Shown: one piece after another, positions 22,579 through 34,136 of the stretch | Numbering within the stretch: position 1 is the first letter of the stretch | How the letters are laid out: each line of letters opens with the position of its first letter | Assembly (NCBI GenBank): GCA_032719365.1 | Contig: CM064861.1 | Span: forward strand, 81,836,863 to 81,900,862 | Reading direction: 5' to 3' | DNA from: Prinsepia uniflora | Taxonomy: Eukaryota; Streptophyta; Magnoliopsida; Rosales; Rosaceae | Length of the DNA: 64,000 nt | Notes under the pieces: model-generated | Databases searched by the model: none | Told to the model about the DNA's origin: nothing | The model's input: the letters and a program-made list of their open reading frames with translations, nothing else | Made by a program: the position numbers and the translations under genes

Positions 22579-25500
22579 GTAACGACCCGTCCCGGAAATT
22601 AAGGTTAAGAAAGTGATTAAGATGGGATTAGTGAGCTTAATCGGGGGTTAGTTGGTCCCGATAAGGTCGTTAACCTAGAATGATGATTTTGCCCCTAGTT
22701 CAGGCAAAATGTTGACTTTTCGTTCGTGCGGTCAATTGGGGTTTGACCGATGATCAGGACGTAGTTTAGGACGTCACGAATTCGTAGACAGGTGGCCCGC
22801 CCGATTCCGACATCCGATGAGGAAGTTATGATGTTCGGAAGGTTGAGGGCATAACCGTAATTTGGTTAAATTAGGGGGGGAAAGTTGACTTCTGTTACGA
22901 ATGGGTTTTGACACGTTGACCTAGGATAATTAGATGGATCTCGTCGTCATGTGTTCGATGACAGGCGGCACGTATTCATCGGACTTACGATGTGTGAGTT
23001 ACGGGTCTAGGAAGGTAGTGGCAAAACCGTAAATTTGACTTACAAGAAGGGGTATTTTGGTCTTTGTGCTCTGGGATTTGTGCAGCAGAGATGGACAGAT
23101 GGATGGCTGGGATTTGGCCATTTGTGTGAGAAGGGACAGGATGGTGACACGTGTAGGGGAACTAGAGGGTTCCAGCATTTTGTACACGGTCCAAATAATT
23201 GGGGGTGCTTGTGTACCCGTGTGTGTTCTTCGACCCAGAGAGAAACAGAGGGAGAGAATTGAGAGAAGTGAGGGGTGATCGTGGGTGTTGGTGAGTTTGT
23301 GAGTGTGTGAGAGTGACCAGAGAGTGAGGGAGAGCTAGGGAGAAGCTTAGGAGGTGTGGTGGCTGTGTGTGTGGGAGTTGAGAGCCACGGGAAATCAGGG
23401 GGAAAATAGAGAGGAAGTAAGTGATTGTGGTGGTGGTGTGGCCGTGTGCGGTGCAAGTGGACTCGTGGTGGTGTCATGAGGGGTGAGAGGAGTCGACCAG
23501 CCCCAGCGGAGCTCACGACGGTGACCGGAGGACAGGTAATTCCTCATCCCCAATTATTTGCCCTGTTTTGCCGATTAGGTTCAGACGCTAAGTCGTAGCT
23601 TTAGTGGTTGAATCGAGGAGTCCCGTGAGGTCTAGGGGATTCAGTGGAGTCCTAGGAGTCTTCTGGTTGTGCAGCCGTGACGGGGAGTGCACGGTGGAGG
23701 CTAGGACGACGGAGAGTACTGGTGTGCTCTGTTTTGTCGTCGATCTTCAAATCGAAAATCGTGGGTTTTGGGGGTGAGTCGACGGTCTTGGTGAGTTGGG
23801 TGAGGTTTAGGCCGGTCCTAGGAAGAGTTTGAGACTACCACCGTGTTGGGGGAAGACCTGGGTGGCCGGAGAAGGAAACAGGGGCTTATCGGGTTTGTGG
23901 TGCCAGCTTGTGTCGACAGATTTTAGGCCGTGTCGGGGTGTTTGAGTGAAAGGAAAGGGTAGCTTGGGTCTGGACGATGCATTTGGTGAAGAGAGGAGTG
24001 GTTTTGGTGCAGGTACGGCGGAGAACCGTCCTCGCCGGTTCATTTTGCAGGCACTGTGTCGAACCGGGTCGACTCGAGGAAGACGACGACACTGTAGCAG
24101 GCGCGTGAGGGCCACGCGCAGCCACCTTTGGGCGGCGTATGGGGGCGCGTGCGGCGGTGTTTGGGGAAAGTGTCAACATGGTTTTTGGTCTAGGAGTTGT
24201 GACGAGTCTGTTGGAATTGATTTCGGGTTGATCGGACGTCGTTTGAAGTTAGTTCCACGAGGTGGAAGGTTTAGGGTTCTGGTTCGTTACGATTAGGACC
24301 CAGGATTTTTAGGGAAAATTAGATGGACCTTCGTAGTTGTGTTAGTAACGTACTTTGGCGGTTATTGACAGGATCAGGAGTTCCTGAGGAAGGTGAGGAA
24401 CGTACGAGACGTTCGGGACGCGATTGAGGGCTCGGTACTGTAAGTGGACCCCTTCTCTAAACTCGAGCATGCATAACTGCTTTTAACTACTTATTTTATG
24501 ATTTTACATGTGATTTCATGATTGTTGAATATGTGATGTTGGTTTTGCATAATTGCACGGTTTTCGAGAAATAACGTATTCGGCACGTTTTACGAGGAAA
24601 GGTGCATTTCTGATTATGATGCTATGGTTTTGGGATTTCAAATGATAAATGGTTTTCAATGATTATAAATGGATTTTGGAACGTGATTTCGATGATCAGG
24701 GCTTTCGGTTTTGAAATCGGCTTTCGGAAATCGGAATTTGGTTTTAAAGTTGAAAGTGGATTTCCGGATTTGGGTTCGGAATGACGGTTTTGGATGCCGC
24801 AAGGGCATCAGGCCAGTGATTTCGGATTCGGGTTTGGACACAGATTTAGAAATGGTTTTCAAATGGTTTTGATTGGATTTTCTGGATCTGGTTATTGGGT
24901 TTAAAGACCCGGATTATATTTGACGGGGGACGGGTCCGGATTGGGTTTAAAGACCCGGATTGAGTTTAAAGACTCGGGAGTTTAAAGACTCGGATATATT
25001 GATATTTCCCTCTTAGGCCTGTTGAGTTTAAAGACTCGAGAGTTTAAAGACTCGGGAGTTTAAAGACTCGGATAGATCCAGCAGGTTTGATCGGAAAATG
25101 ATGATTTGATATTCACGATTTATTATAAGGTTTTATGATGCTTATGATATGATTTCTATAACTGTTTTTATAGTGTTTCTATTTCTTATGATGCTTTTAT
25201 GGTGATTAGTTTATAACTGTTTTCATAACTGGGTTATGCATGTGGTTTCAAAACGGATGGCTAAACCCGGTTTTCTTATAAAATGGTTTTGGCAACTTCT
25301 CTTTTATTCTGGTCCACTCACACCTTCTGTTTTAAATTGCCCTCCAGGTCATGGAGCTAGCGCGGGGTGTCGACGTCGAGGCAGCGTCTGAGGCATAGAA
25401 GTCACGAGAGCGATTCCGGAGTGTTTTAAAGTTTCCGTGTGCGTGTATCTAGTTTATCGGTTTTCTTTCTTTTGTAATTAGTACTATGCTCTGTAAACTT

Positions 25501-25637
25501 TAACTTCGGGATGTTTTGTATAGTTTCTCATGCGTCTGACGGTGTAGTTTAGTAATTTACTTCGGTTTGTGTCGGGGTGTTAGGCGGGAGCAGGATTTAC
25601 CTCGGTATTCGGGGTGAAACCGGGGTGGGTCCTGACA
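22579..25637 (+). repeat. Solo LTR nested in E4
   Basis: Starts TGTAACGACCCGTCCCGG, ends GGGTGGGTCCTGACA, 3059 bp, with perfect duplication GCATG (22574-22578 and 25638-25642). No primer-binding site or gag inside. It has the W-box module (tgttgacttttcg, about 22711), GTAAGTGGAC (about 24439), an array of TTTAAAG hairpins, and GTCCACTCAC (about 25313). Long ORFs inside (for example minus 23040-23516) are low-complexity GC-rich shadows, not genes. Confidence 0.92.
24896..25070 (+). repeat. TTTAAAG hairpin array
   Basis: Repeated units of the form GGGTTTAAAGACCC or GAGTTTAAAGACTC. The 4-base arms always match each other even though they switch between GGGT/ACCC and GAGT/ACTC. The same array occurs at 55692-56021 and, inverted, at 60679-60836. 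Confidence 0.85.
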
Positions 25638-28011
25638 GCATGTGATGTCTCGGTCTCTACTACAGCCTGTATCCGCGATCAACCTGAAGGGTATTAAAAT
25701 AGTGAAAACTGTGAGTGGACGAAAATAAACAGTTTATAAAACCATTTCCGAAAATGTCATTTATACCCTTCATTAAAAAGCATGCATGCGTCAGAAAACA
25801 AGTTATCATAACCATTTTCTTTAAATCAAATCATATGGCTTTTAAAATTAAAACTCACTGAAAACATTTATCAATCAAAGCCATTTCCTCAGTAGGGTCT
25901 CAGCCCAAAGCCAAAACATGTGGGCCCAAATCTGTAAAATATTGTATACCCAGTCCTTGAAATCCCTGATGTCTAATCAATATTGTGACGGTTCTAAGGC
26001 TACACGTGCCACTTGGGGTCCCAAGTCTGAGTCCTCCATCAGACCCTATCCGGGATGATATCAATATCTAGCAATCCTGATCCTGAGCCTCTCTTTGGAG
26101 TAGCCCCTCTAAGGCAATGCTCGAACTCCTGATCCCGAGCCTCTCCTAGGACCGGCCCCTCTTAGGCAGTGCACCTTGACTTCTCCAGGATACTACGAGA
26201 TGTCTGAAAGAGAAGATCCTCACATAAGGATGGTATATGTAAAACAGTAATCAATCAAGTGGAAAATCATTGAAAAACCATTGATACCTCAAATCAAGTT
26301 TTAAAACATTTCAATAGGGTCTCAGCCCGAGGTATCGCTTTCACAGACTGTGTCCAAAAATCAGGATTCCTCGAATCCGATCCAATCCAAATCTCATAGG
26401 GACTCTGCCAAATCCAAATTTCATAGGGACTCAGCCCAAAATGATCTCAATAGGGTCTTAAACCTAAAATCTCATTTCATAAACCATAACTAGGACTCAA
26501 ACTCGAAACCATAAACCAACTGGGCCTCAAGCCAGATATCATAAACCAATTGGACCTCAAGCCCGATATCATATTTCCAAATCCGACTGTGCCTCAAGTC
26601 CGATATCATAAACTAATTGGGCCTCAAGCTCGATATCATAAACCAATTGGGCCTCAAGCCCGATATCATATTTCCAAATCCGAAATCATTTCATTGTTCA
26701 AATCATTTGAAAGCACAAGCACATATAAAACTCGGCCTAAGCCCAAGGTATCACATAAAATATAAATCTCGAAATACGTGCAAGATCAGATTTCCACAAG
26801 AATGCCAAAACATCGCAATCAAATATATCATATGCACTAAAGGCATCTCAAATCATGCTCATAAAACATATAAAATAGTTAGGCATGCATCATATTTAGA
26901 AATCAAGCGTCCACTGACAGACCGTCCAAGCTGCGCGCTTGCAAGCTACGCCGTAAGCCACTCCGGGGCTAAACTGAACTCTCTGGGTCATCCGGACCTG
27001 TCTAAAATGCACTCAAAGGTCAATACCAACCTAAAAAATTCCTACCCAAAAACCCTCAAAACTCTCGAAAAAATCAACGTGTCTCGAACACGCTTTCCTA
27101 AGCTAAAAACCTCAAATTGACCAACCAAAATATCTCTGATCGACCTAAAACCACCACCATTGGATTCAAAATATAGAAACCTTTCTAACAGGATCGGTTT
27201 CCCCTAAAAAAATGTGCCCACACACTCCCATGCGTCAGTTAAGCATTCCGGTCAACTTTGGTCGAAAGTCAATGCTGACATCATGGTCAACGATAAAAGT
27301 CAATAGCTGACGTCATCATGATGTCATGCTAATGTCAACTTGATAGGTCTAACAAGTGTTAGGTCTGACATGTGCCACATGTCAGCACCTGATTGGTCCA
27401 TGTGTCTGACATGTCAGTGCTAACTATACCTGACAGCATGCCACACGTCAGCTTCTCATTGGCCACGTTGTCAGGACCCATCCCAATCCTCCAGGATTAT
27501 CGTGGGACAATCTTGCACCCGTCTGACACCACATGTCAGACCAGGGATAAACTCGACCCCCACTCGGGGCTAATCAGAGTAAGCCAGGATCAGTGGTGGC
27601 ATGTGATGTCCCGATCTCTGCTACAGCCCGCATCCGTGATCAACCTGTAGGGTATTAAAACCATAAAAGCTATGAGTGGACAAAATAATCAACTTTATTT
27701 TGAAAAATTTCAACAAAAATCATTTATACCCTTCATGTAAAAGCATGCATGCATTATAAAACTACTTTATTTCAAATCCTTTTTCGGAAGCAAGACGTAT
27801 TGCTTCCCAAATCGAAACACAGTGAAAACTGCTTCTCAATCGAAGGCATCATCTCAGTAGGGTCTCAGCCCAAGAACTCAATCAAAGAAAACCAGTACAG
27901 GTCTCAGCCCAAATCAAAAAACCTGTGGGATCTCTGCTCAAAACATAGAACACGTGGGAACACATCCCATCCTCATTTCAGCGTCTCCGTGAACACATCA
28001 CTCGTCGCGAC

Positions 28012-28419
28012 CATCTCTAGATCGTCGGGAACACATCACCGATCGATCTCGTCGCCGCGCACATAGCACTCGTCGTGACCATCTCTAGATCATCGGGAAC
28101 ACATCACCGATCGATTTCTTCGCCGCTCACATAGCACTCGTCGTGACCATCTCTAGATCATCAGGAACACATCGTCGATCGATCTCGTCACCGCATACAT
28201 AACACTCATCACAACTATCTCTAGATCATCGGGAACACATCACTGATCGATATCGTCACTGCCCACATAGCACTCGTCGCGACTATCTCTAGATCATCGG
28301 GAACACATCGATGATCGATCTCATCACCGCACACATAGCACTCGTCACGACCATATCTAGATCACCGGAAACACATCGTTGATCGATCTCGTCGCCGCGC
28401 ACATAGCACTCGTCGCGAC
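28012..28419. repeat. 68-bp tandem array, exactly 6 units
   Basis: Six head-to-tail 68-bp units fill 408 bp without length change. Each unit carries catctctagatc, gggaacacatc, gatcgatctcgtc and cacatagcactcgtcg. A partial, more diverged unit precedes it at about 27948-28011. The units differ by scattered substitutions, mostly C/T and G/A. Confidence 0.92.
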
Positions 28420-29826
28420 TACGACTCTGACCTGAAAATCACCAATAAGGCCATATGCTCAAAATACCAGCAAATAGGTCACAGCCCCTGTAAACCAGTA
28501 TCCAACGACACTTCATATTCCAGGATTCCTCGAATTTTATCAAATCCACAACTGGGTCTCACACCCGAAATACCTTTCGTAAAACTCATAACTAGGTATC
28601 TGCCCGACTTATCTCGTGTTTGACTGTACTCTAAGTCAAACCTCAAATCAACTGGGCCATATGCCCGAAAGATATTTCTAAAGCTAAAAACCAGTTCTCA
28701 TTTCCAAACACTTTCAAATCATAGTTCAACTGGGACTCATGCCCGAATCTCGATTTCACGTATTTCTGTGAAATCCTCAAAAACTATAAATCAGTTCATC
28801 AGTTTCATGCCTCTTCGTGAAACCTTCGGAAACACATATAACTCATGCATGTAGTATACTTGGTCGAAGCCCAAACAACAGATAAAACAGAAATCTCAAA
28901 CTACGTGCACTAATGCATTTTCCTCCGAAATGCCCAAAAATCATATTTAAATCATATGCACTCATGGAATCTCAAAACATGTTCATAAGTACATATAAAA
29001 CATTTATGCATGCATCAAATTCATAAAACAAAGTCCACTCATAGACCGTCCAAAGCTACGACTCGATATGCACATCATAAGCCTCTCTGGGCTAATCACC
29101 GTCACCAGGACTCCCAAACCTGTCCAAATCATATTAGTGGGTTACTAACTACCTTAATAACCTCCCATTAAAGCCCCATGAGTTTCCTGAATTTTTAACT
29201 ATTTTTAAACTCGATCCTAAACCTTGGGACGTCCCGAACTATATCTAAATGATGTCGATCGACTCGAAACTTGTCCCAAAATGTTCGTTACATTGAATGA
29301 TCAAATTACATGTTTAATAGTTCCTCAAATTCCTCCCCACGCGCTGCCCAAAGGCCCTGCGCGTGGGCTTCACACGCTGGCTATTGGGTCATCCCTTTCC
29401 TCGTGATAGACTGTTTCGGACGGTTCACTGGTACCCGGCGTGACCGGTCCAAGCTCATATCTCCTCATTTTTTTTTCATCCTTTTTCTTCCTTATTTACA
29501 CCAATCTTCTCTAATCTATCCTAGGAATTGTTTTTTGCAATAAAATCAATGAAAACAATCCTAAAACCTATTGGTTCAAATAAACCATTTAAACCCAAAA
29601 TTCCATTACATGTTCATGGCACAACCAGGGGCCAAAACTCTATCCTAAGGGTTCCATTAAGCTCCTAGGATCCTTAGAAAGGCTTTAGGGGTTTAGTTTG
29701 AGCTTACCTTGCCGGAAATGAAATTCGGTGGGTAGCCACCGAAAATCCCTCACAGCCGTCGTCTGGCCTGCTCAGCCGTCCTCAACCACCATTTTTGATT
29801 CCACACGAATTGTACCACACACACCT

Positions 29827-29847
29827 CCCCCCCCCCCCCCCCCCCCC
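29827..29847. repeat. Poly-C run (21 bp)
   Basis: A homopolymer of 21 C (G on the minus strand, which is the sense of this LTR). The length is liable to assembly or slippage error. Confidence 0.9.
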
Positions 29848-31449
29848 AAACAACGTCACCCAATCAATAGAGCCACCCTTAAATGTCCAAAATTGAAATT
29901 TCAAAATTTAAATCCAAAGGGTCGACGGGTTTACCTGGGTTCTAGTTTTCCCTCCGCTGTTCACGGCGGTCCTACCATCCCTGGCCTCCACTTAGCCTCA
30001 CACTCAGCCTCACAGGGCCATCCATCGATCCAGGAAGAGAGAAGGGGTTTGGGTTTGGTTTCGGGTTCATCGGGTTGGATGATCAATCGAATGAGAAAGG
30101 GGATGGGGAGCAGATGCATGTATCTGTTTAAGGTAAGCAATGGATGGGTGACACTTGTCACTCATCTATTGGGTCTGTTTCAAAATATTTGGGCCCCACT
30201 GAATGAGAAAAGTCCCTCGTCTCGTAAAACGTGCAATAGTTCCACGGACCTTCCGTGAACCATAACTTTCCCGTCGAATGTCTGATTTTGACGTGCTGCC
30301 TATCCACGGACTCGTATCAACCCGATCTACATAACGATCCTCGACCCTTGGGCCTCGAACCTCCTAAGTCAAAATTCAACTTTTTTCTCTCGTTTAGGGG
30401 CAAAATCGTAATTTCATCTTGAACGTCCGATAATCCTCGATTAGCCTTGCTAATCCGTAATTAACTCTTAATTAATCCTTAAAATTAGGGAGAGGTCATT
30501 ACAACATGTGGCCTGACACCTTTGACAAATGATGAAGTCACCCGTTGACATCATCATCATCTACCTCCAGCTGGGTCGACCCGGTTCCCAGTAACGGGTC
30601 AACTGGACCCGCAACTTGCCCCGACTTGTTCTCACTCATTCCTGAACCATTTTCAACCCCATTTGTTCCTATGTGATCGTCTTGATCCGTAGGAGAGATC
30701 TATGAACCCAGAACTAGCTAAAAAGGTCGAGATTGTGCCTTCCAAACGTTGAACAGTGACGGCCACCTGCAACCTTGCTTTCCCGTCGATCCCAGCCTTT
30801 CCGATCCTGGTTTTTGGTCCCTGGACACTCGTATGAACACCAGGAACACAACCCAAATGTTAGAAACCTTCCCAAATGTCCAGAAATCAAAAACCAAATT
30901 CAAAGTCCAAAACAGGTTTCAAGTTACTTGTTCCGCTGTTCCTCCTTCGTCCATAACGGCTCTGTCCCGTTCTGCGTTGTCTCCCAGTCTCTCACTCGCG
31001 GTCAATCTCTCTTCCTCTCTGGTCTCAACTAAAGGGAATGATGATGGAGGTTTTGAGGTGGGTTTGTGTGGGTTTCGGGTGTAAGGAAACAAAAAAGATG
31101 AACAAATATTGGATCCCAAAATCATGGGTATATGGGCCAATTAGATGAGTGACTTGTCACCAATCGACAACTACAAATATTGGGCTAATGGGTAAACAAG
31201 AAAACGAAGTTGCCAGGAGGTTTGATCAAGCCAACCTTGATCAAGTTGTATGGAAACCTCAAGACACGATGGCTCGTTTGTAGATCACTTAGGGTCTCTC
31301 GAGAATATTCAAACGTTTTATCATCCTCGATATTACAACCCCCTTGAAAGCACCTACACAGGAAAACAACAATAAGTTTCTCACTCGGCATGATAAGATG
31401 TCACCATGCAACGTAAAATGAACGCACTTAATCGGTAGGTATTATAACA

Positions 31450-32383
31450 TCCCGATTGAAAATGTGAATGAATTCGATCTCCGACTCTACTCAAATCCCT
31501 TCCCAAGGACCAGACACCTAGCAGAACCTATGCCTCCAGCTCTTTTGTGAAGTCGGAATGTCTGTGATAAAGGCCCCGTTGGCCTACTTGTTCACACATT
31601 CAATCTGCACCCACCCTAGGCCATTCATCTATTTCTTAAACCTGTACAGATGGTAGAGATAGCCCCAGTTTGGCTCAGGCCGACTACAAAGTCGGAAGGC
31701 CGTATAATAATCTACCTATTCATGTTTAACTGGCCAACGAAAATCTTCACCCAAACTAGGATGTCTTGCAACTAGGGGTACAACGGCAAACACGCTTCAT
31801 GCTCGAAGCAGTCGACATAGAAAAACATTGACCCTTCTGGTGGCTCGTTCGGCCTTGCTCATCTCAGAGGAATTATCATTCCAATCTCCATCGACACATA
31901 CAATTCTCTGAACCTATCTAGATCGGACTACCGGATGGTGTTTACTTCGTAATCCACTGCATAATCCGACTTGATGATCGAAATAGCCTACAAAGGTCCT
32001 TGCTCGGGATCCAACTCAGTGTCCAACCTATTTCGCATTTCACCCTTCTCCTGATCAGTATTCAACTCAATTACGGAGGGTTGAGATAGTGAGGCTTCTT
32101 GCTTGGCACCTTGCTCTGCACCTTACCTATGCTCTAAACTTTACCTTTGATAAGCATTATGACTTTGCGCCACTACCTTCCTAATCAGATGCCTTAACAC
32201 TACATCTAAAGTATCAATTGGGGTAGATGAGGCAGAGCGACTTCCAGTTGACGAAAGCCCACTAGTGGTTGATGAAACACCTCTCTCACTCGAATTGACA
32301 CTTTCCGAGTAAGTGGGGGTTTTATTACCAAAATTTTGGGGTGATCTACCCCTAGATCCACTAGTTGACTCGGACTCTGACAT
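31450..32383 (-). pseudogene. Antisense extra ORF, N-terminal part (Transposase_28-like)
   Basis: The minus-strand frame opens with ATG at 32381-32383 into a Ser/Thr-rich N-terminus (MSESESTSGSRGRSPQNF) and stays open to 32141. Further upstream in sequence, in shifting frames with stops, are recognisable pieces such as RFRELYVSMEIGMIIPL (about 31867-31920), FYVDCFEHEACLPLYP (about 31780-31830) and RRSNSFTFSIG (about 31450-31485). Their order resembles the plant gypsy-type-transposon domain (Pfam Transposase_28), known as an extra ORF in Tat-lineage elements, often antisense to pol. It is dead through stops and frameshifts, and E4 separates it from its coiled-coil half. Confidence 0.55.
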
Positions 32384-32769
32384 TTACAAATAAAGGTAGA
32401 AGGGAAACTACGACTAAGCACACCACTAGTCCTACCGACAAAGTAAATTCACAAAAGGAGAAGCTAATTACCTTAAAGAATCTTCTAACCGACATATAAG
32501 AACTGTGATCAACAATTAACTACTGAGTGTAGTTCAACCGGCCGTTGCCAAGATTGATTGGCTGCAATTTGGTGCTTTGACAAATTCTTTCAGCAAAAGT
32601 GGAAAAATGAAATTCCAGCCCTTTTTAAAGGAGTCTGAGGGACCTCGAGGTGCGGACTACCAATATGAACTGTGCCACGCGTTTATAGAAATATTCCTAC
32701 ATACGAATTACAAACATGAATACGTACACCTTTCGTATTTAAAAAAAACTCTGAAGTCCTCTCCGATCG

Positions 32770-33255
32770 ACAAGTAGAAACATTGTGACCGATCATGCGC
32801 TTCATGCGAAGTACCCTCTTATGCTAATGCTCCAATTGGCATGCATGAATATTGTGACCGATCAGTAACATCTGGCGAGGTGCTCTCTCGGCCCTGATCT
32901 GTAAGCAGGCACATTGCGACCGATTAGGAGCTACTTGTGAGGTACTTTCACATGCTAAGGCTTTAATCGGTAAGTAGGAACATTACAAACGATCGGCAGC
33001 TTCTGGCGAAGTACTCTCGCAGATCCAAGTGGCAAGTAGGAACATTGCGACCAATCAAACACTTCATGCGAAGTAACCTCTCATGTCAATGCTCTAATCG
33101 GCAAGCAGGAATTGCGACCGATTAGCAACATTTGGCGAGATGCTTTCGCGACCCTGATCAGTAAGTAGGAACATTGCGACCGATCAGAAGCATCTGGTGA
33201 GGTGCTTTTGCGAACCCCTGTTAGGCAAGAAGGTACATTGCAACCGATCGAAAGG
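32770..33255. repeat. Tandem array with alternating unit types
   Basis: Seven to eight diverged units built on aagtaggaacattgcgaccgatc. Longer units (about 69 bp, ending atgctaatgctc-aat-gg) alternate with shorter ones (about 62 bp, ending cgcgaccctgatcagt). This gives a higher-order period of about 131 bp. It lies in the U3 part of the Tat-like LTR. Confidence 0.75.
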
Positions 33256-33833
33256 CCATTACTAGACCATCTCACAATCATTATGCATGCAGGAACCATT
33301 CTAATCGACCCAACATTGGGGACTAGTGCAATATCGGTTGACCGAGGCACACTTCCTCCATCCAGTACTTGGGGGACTAGTGGGTACCTTCCCCTGGTCG
33401 ATCGACATGTATCGGCCTGGGTTACAAGTCTTCGACCAATGAAATCCACCTCACTTAACAACGTAGGGGACTTATGTTGATACCATATGACCAACTAGGC
33501 TTAGTGCGAGCAATACCACCACAAATATATGATCCACTGCTACGAGATCGGCAGACAGGTCAATCGACAGGCCTAACCAGGTACGCCATTGGGCAAGATA
33601 TACCAACAGGTTGCACCCAACAAGGCTCTAGTCTCAGCCACTCGGTAGGCATACTCGGCAGAAGTGATTGGCACATGTGGTCCAATTAGCTAGTTGTTGG
33701 TACCAACTCTCTGACATGTCAGGAGATCAATTGCCACCTGGCAGACATTCCGAATCTGCAGGACACGTGACAACATCTCTTACTACAGATTGAAACATAC
33801 TTCAACAATGTTCAACTACCACATTCATTGCTA

Positions 33834-33844
33834 CTATAAATACT
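33834..33844 (+). promoter_or_regulatory. TATA box of the Tat-like LTR
   Basis: CTATAAATACT is a consensus plant TATA box, followed by a run of TCTCTC leader repeats. It fixes the LTR orientation as plus. Confidence 0.65.
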
Positions 33845-34136
33845 CACCCCCCTCCAAAAAAAAACTTTCATAAATGTACTCTCTCTCATATACGTCTCTC
33901 TCTAAACACACACAACCTTAACTTTTCAGTTTTTGTGCTGTGATATACCTATTGGTTCTCCATTACACTTACTGATTTAAGCATCGGAGTCTTTTAGGCT
34001 GACACCCAACCGATATCTAGTTTTTTCTCTTTGCCTCGCAGGTCACTCAAGAGGCTTAAGCAGAATTTAAACCAGCACCCTCTATCGGATTCTAGATCCT
34101 CTAACGAATCTCATCACGTTAGGTTCAGATTCAAAC

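Larger units (their letters stand above)
27469..30503 (-). repeat. Solo LTR nested in E4
   Basis: Left edge TGTCAGGACCCATCCC, right edge GAGGTCATTACA (minus strand starts TGTAATGACC). The flanks carry CACGT at 27464-27468 and CATGT starting one base after the right edge; the single difference is a CpG transition. No primer-binding site or coding domain. It holds the 68-bp tandem array, a poly-C run, ATGAGTGGAC (about 27672), GTCCACTCAT (about 29033) and a copy of the LTR palindrome (30142-30167). The ORF at 29728-30258 crosses low-complexity sequence and is not a gene. Confidence 0.8.
22472..31340 (-). repeat. E4: old minus-strand LTR carrying two solo LTRs
   Basis: The left edge is TGACACGACCCATCC, the usual superfamily end. 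The own sequence lies in 22472-22578, 25643-27468 and 30504 to about 31340, about 2.8 kb in all. GAGTGGAC (about 25710) and gtccactgac (about 26911) blocks and hairpin motifs (ggcctcaagccc, about 26520-26660) place it in the superfamily. The right edge is uncertain: attaca at 31340 adjoins a purine tract on the minus strand, and ttataaca near 31448 is an alternative. I could not match a target duplication to CCGAA (22467-22471). The duplicated GGCACG U3 modules of its relatives are missing. Confidence 0.6.
32606..34136 (+). repeat. Probable 3' LTR of the Tat-like element
   Basis: The plus-strand order fits a plant LTR: a repeat-rich U3, a TATA box (ctaTATAAAtactc at 33834-33844), a CT-rich leader with the gcatcggagtcttttaggctgacaccc-type segment usual before the end of Tat/Ogre LTRs (about 33980-34010), and an end at about 34136 (ttcaaaca). 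A purine tract (aaaagtggaaaaa, about 32593-32605) just before TGAAATTCC suggests the start. The left edge is the weaker call. The partner LTR and the target duplication would be outside the window. Confidence 0.5.

Noticed and set aside
23040..23516. 158-codon minus-strand ORF
   Set aside because: It lies inside a TSD-bounded solo LTR, is low-complexity (Pro/His/Ser-rich from a GT-rich plus strand), and has no recognisable domain.
26617..27120. 167-codon plus-strand ORF
   Set aside because: Antisense to the E4 LTR and made of the GGCCTCAAGCCC hairpin repeats; no domain.
28012..28419. Regularly spaced repeats resembling a CRISPR array
   Set aside because: The units are contiguous 68-bp tandem copies without unique spacers, in a plant LTR.
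29728..30258. 176-codon plus-strand ORF with a polyproline run
   Set aside because: The polyproline comes from a C21 homopolymer within an LTR; no start context or homology, and antisense to the LTR.
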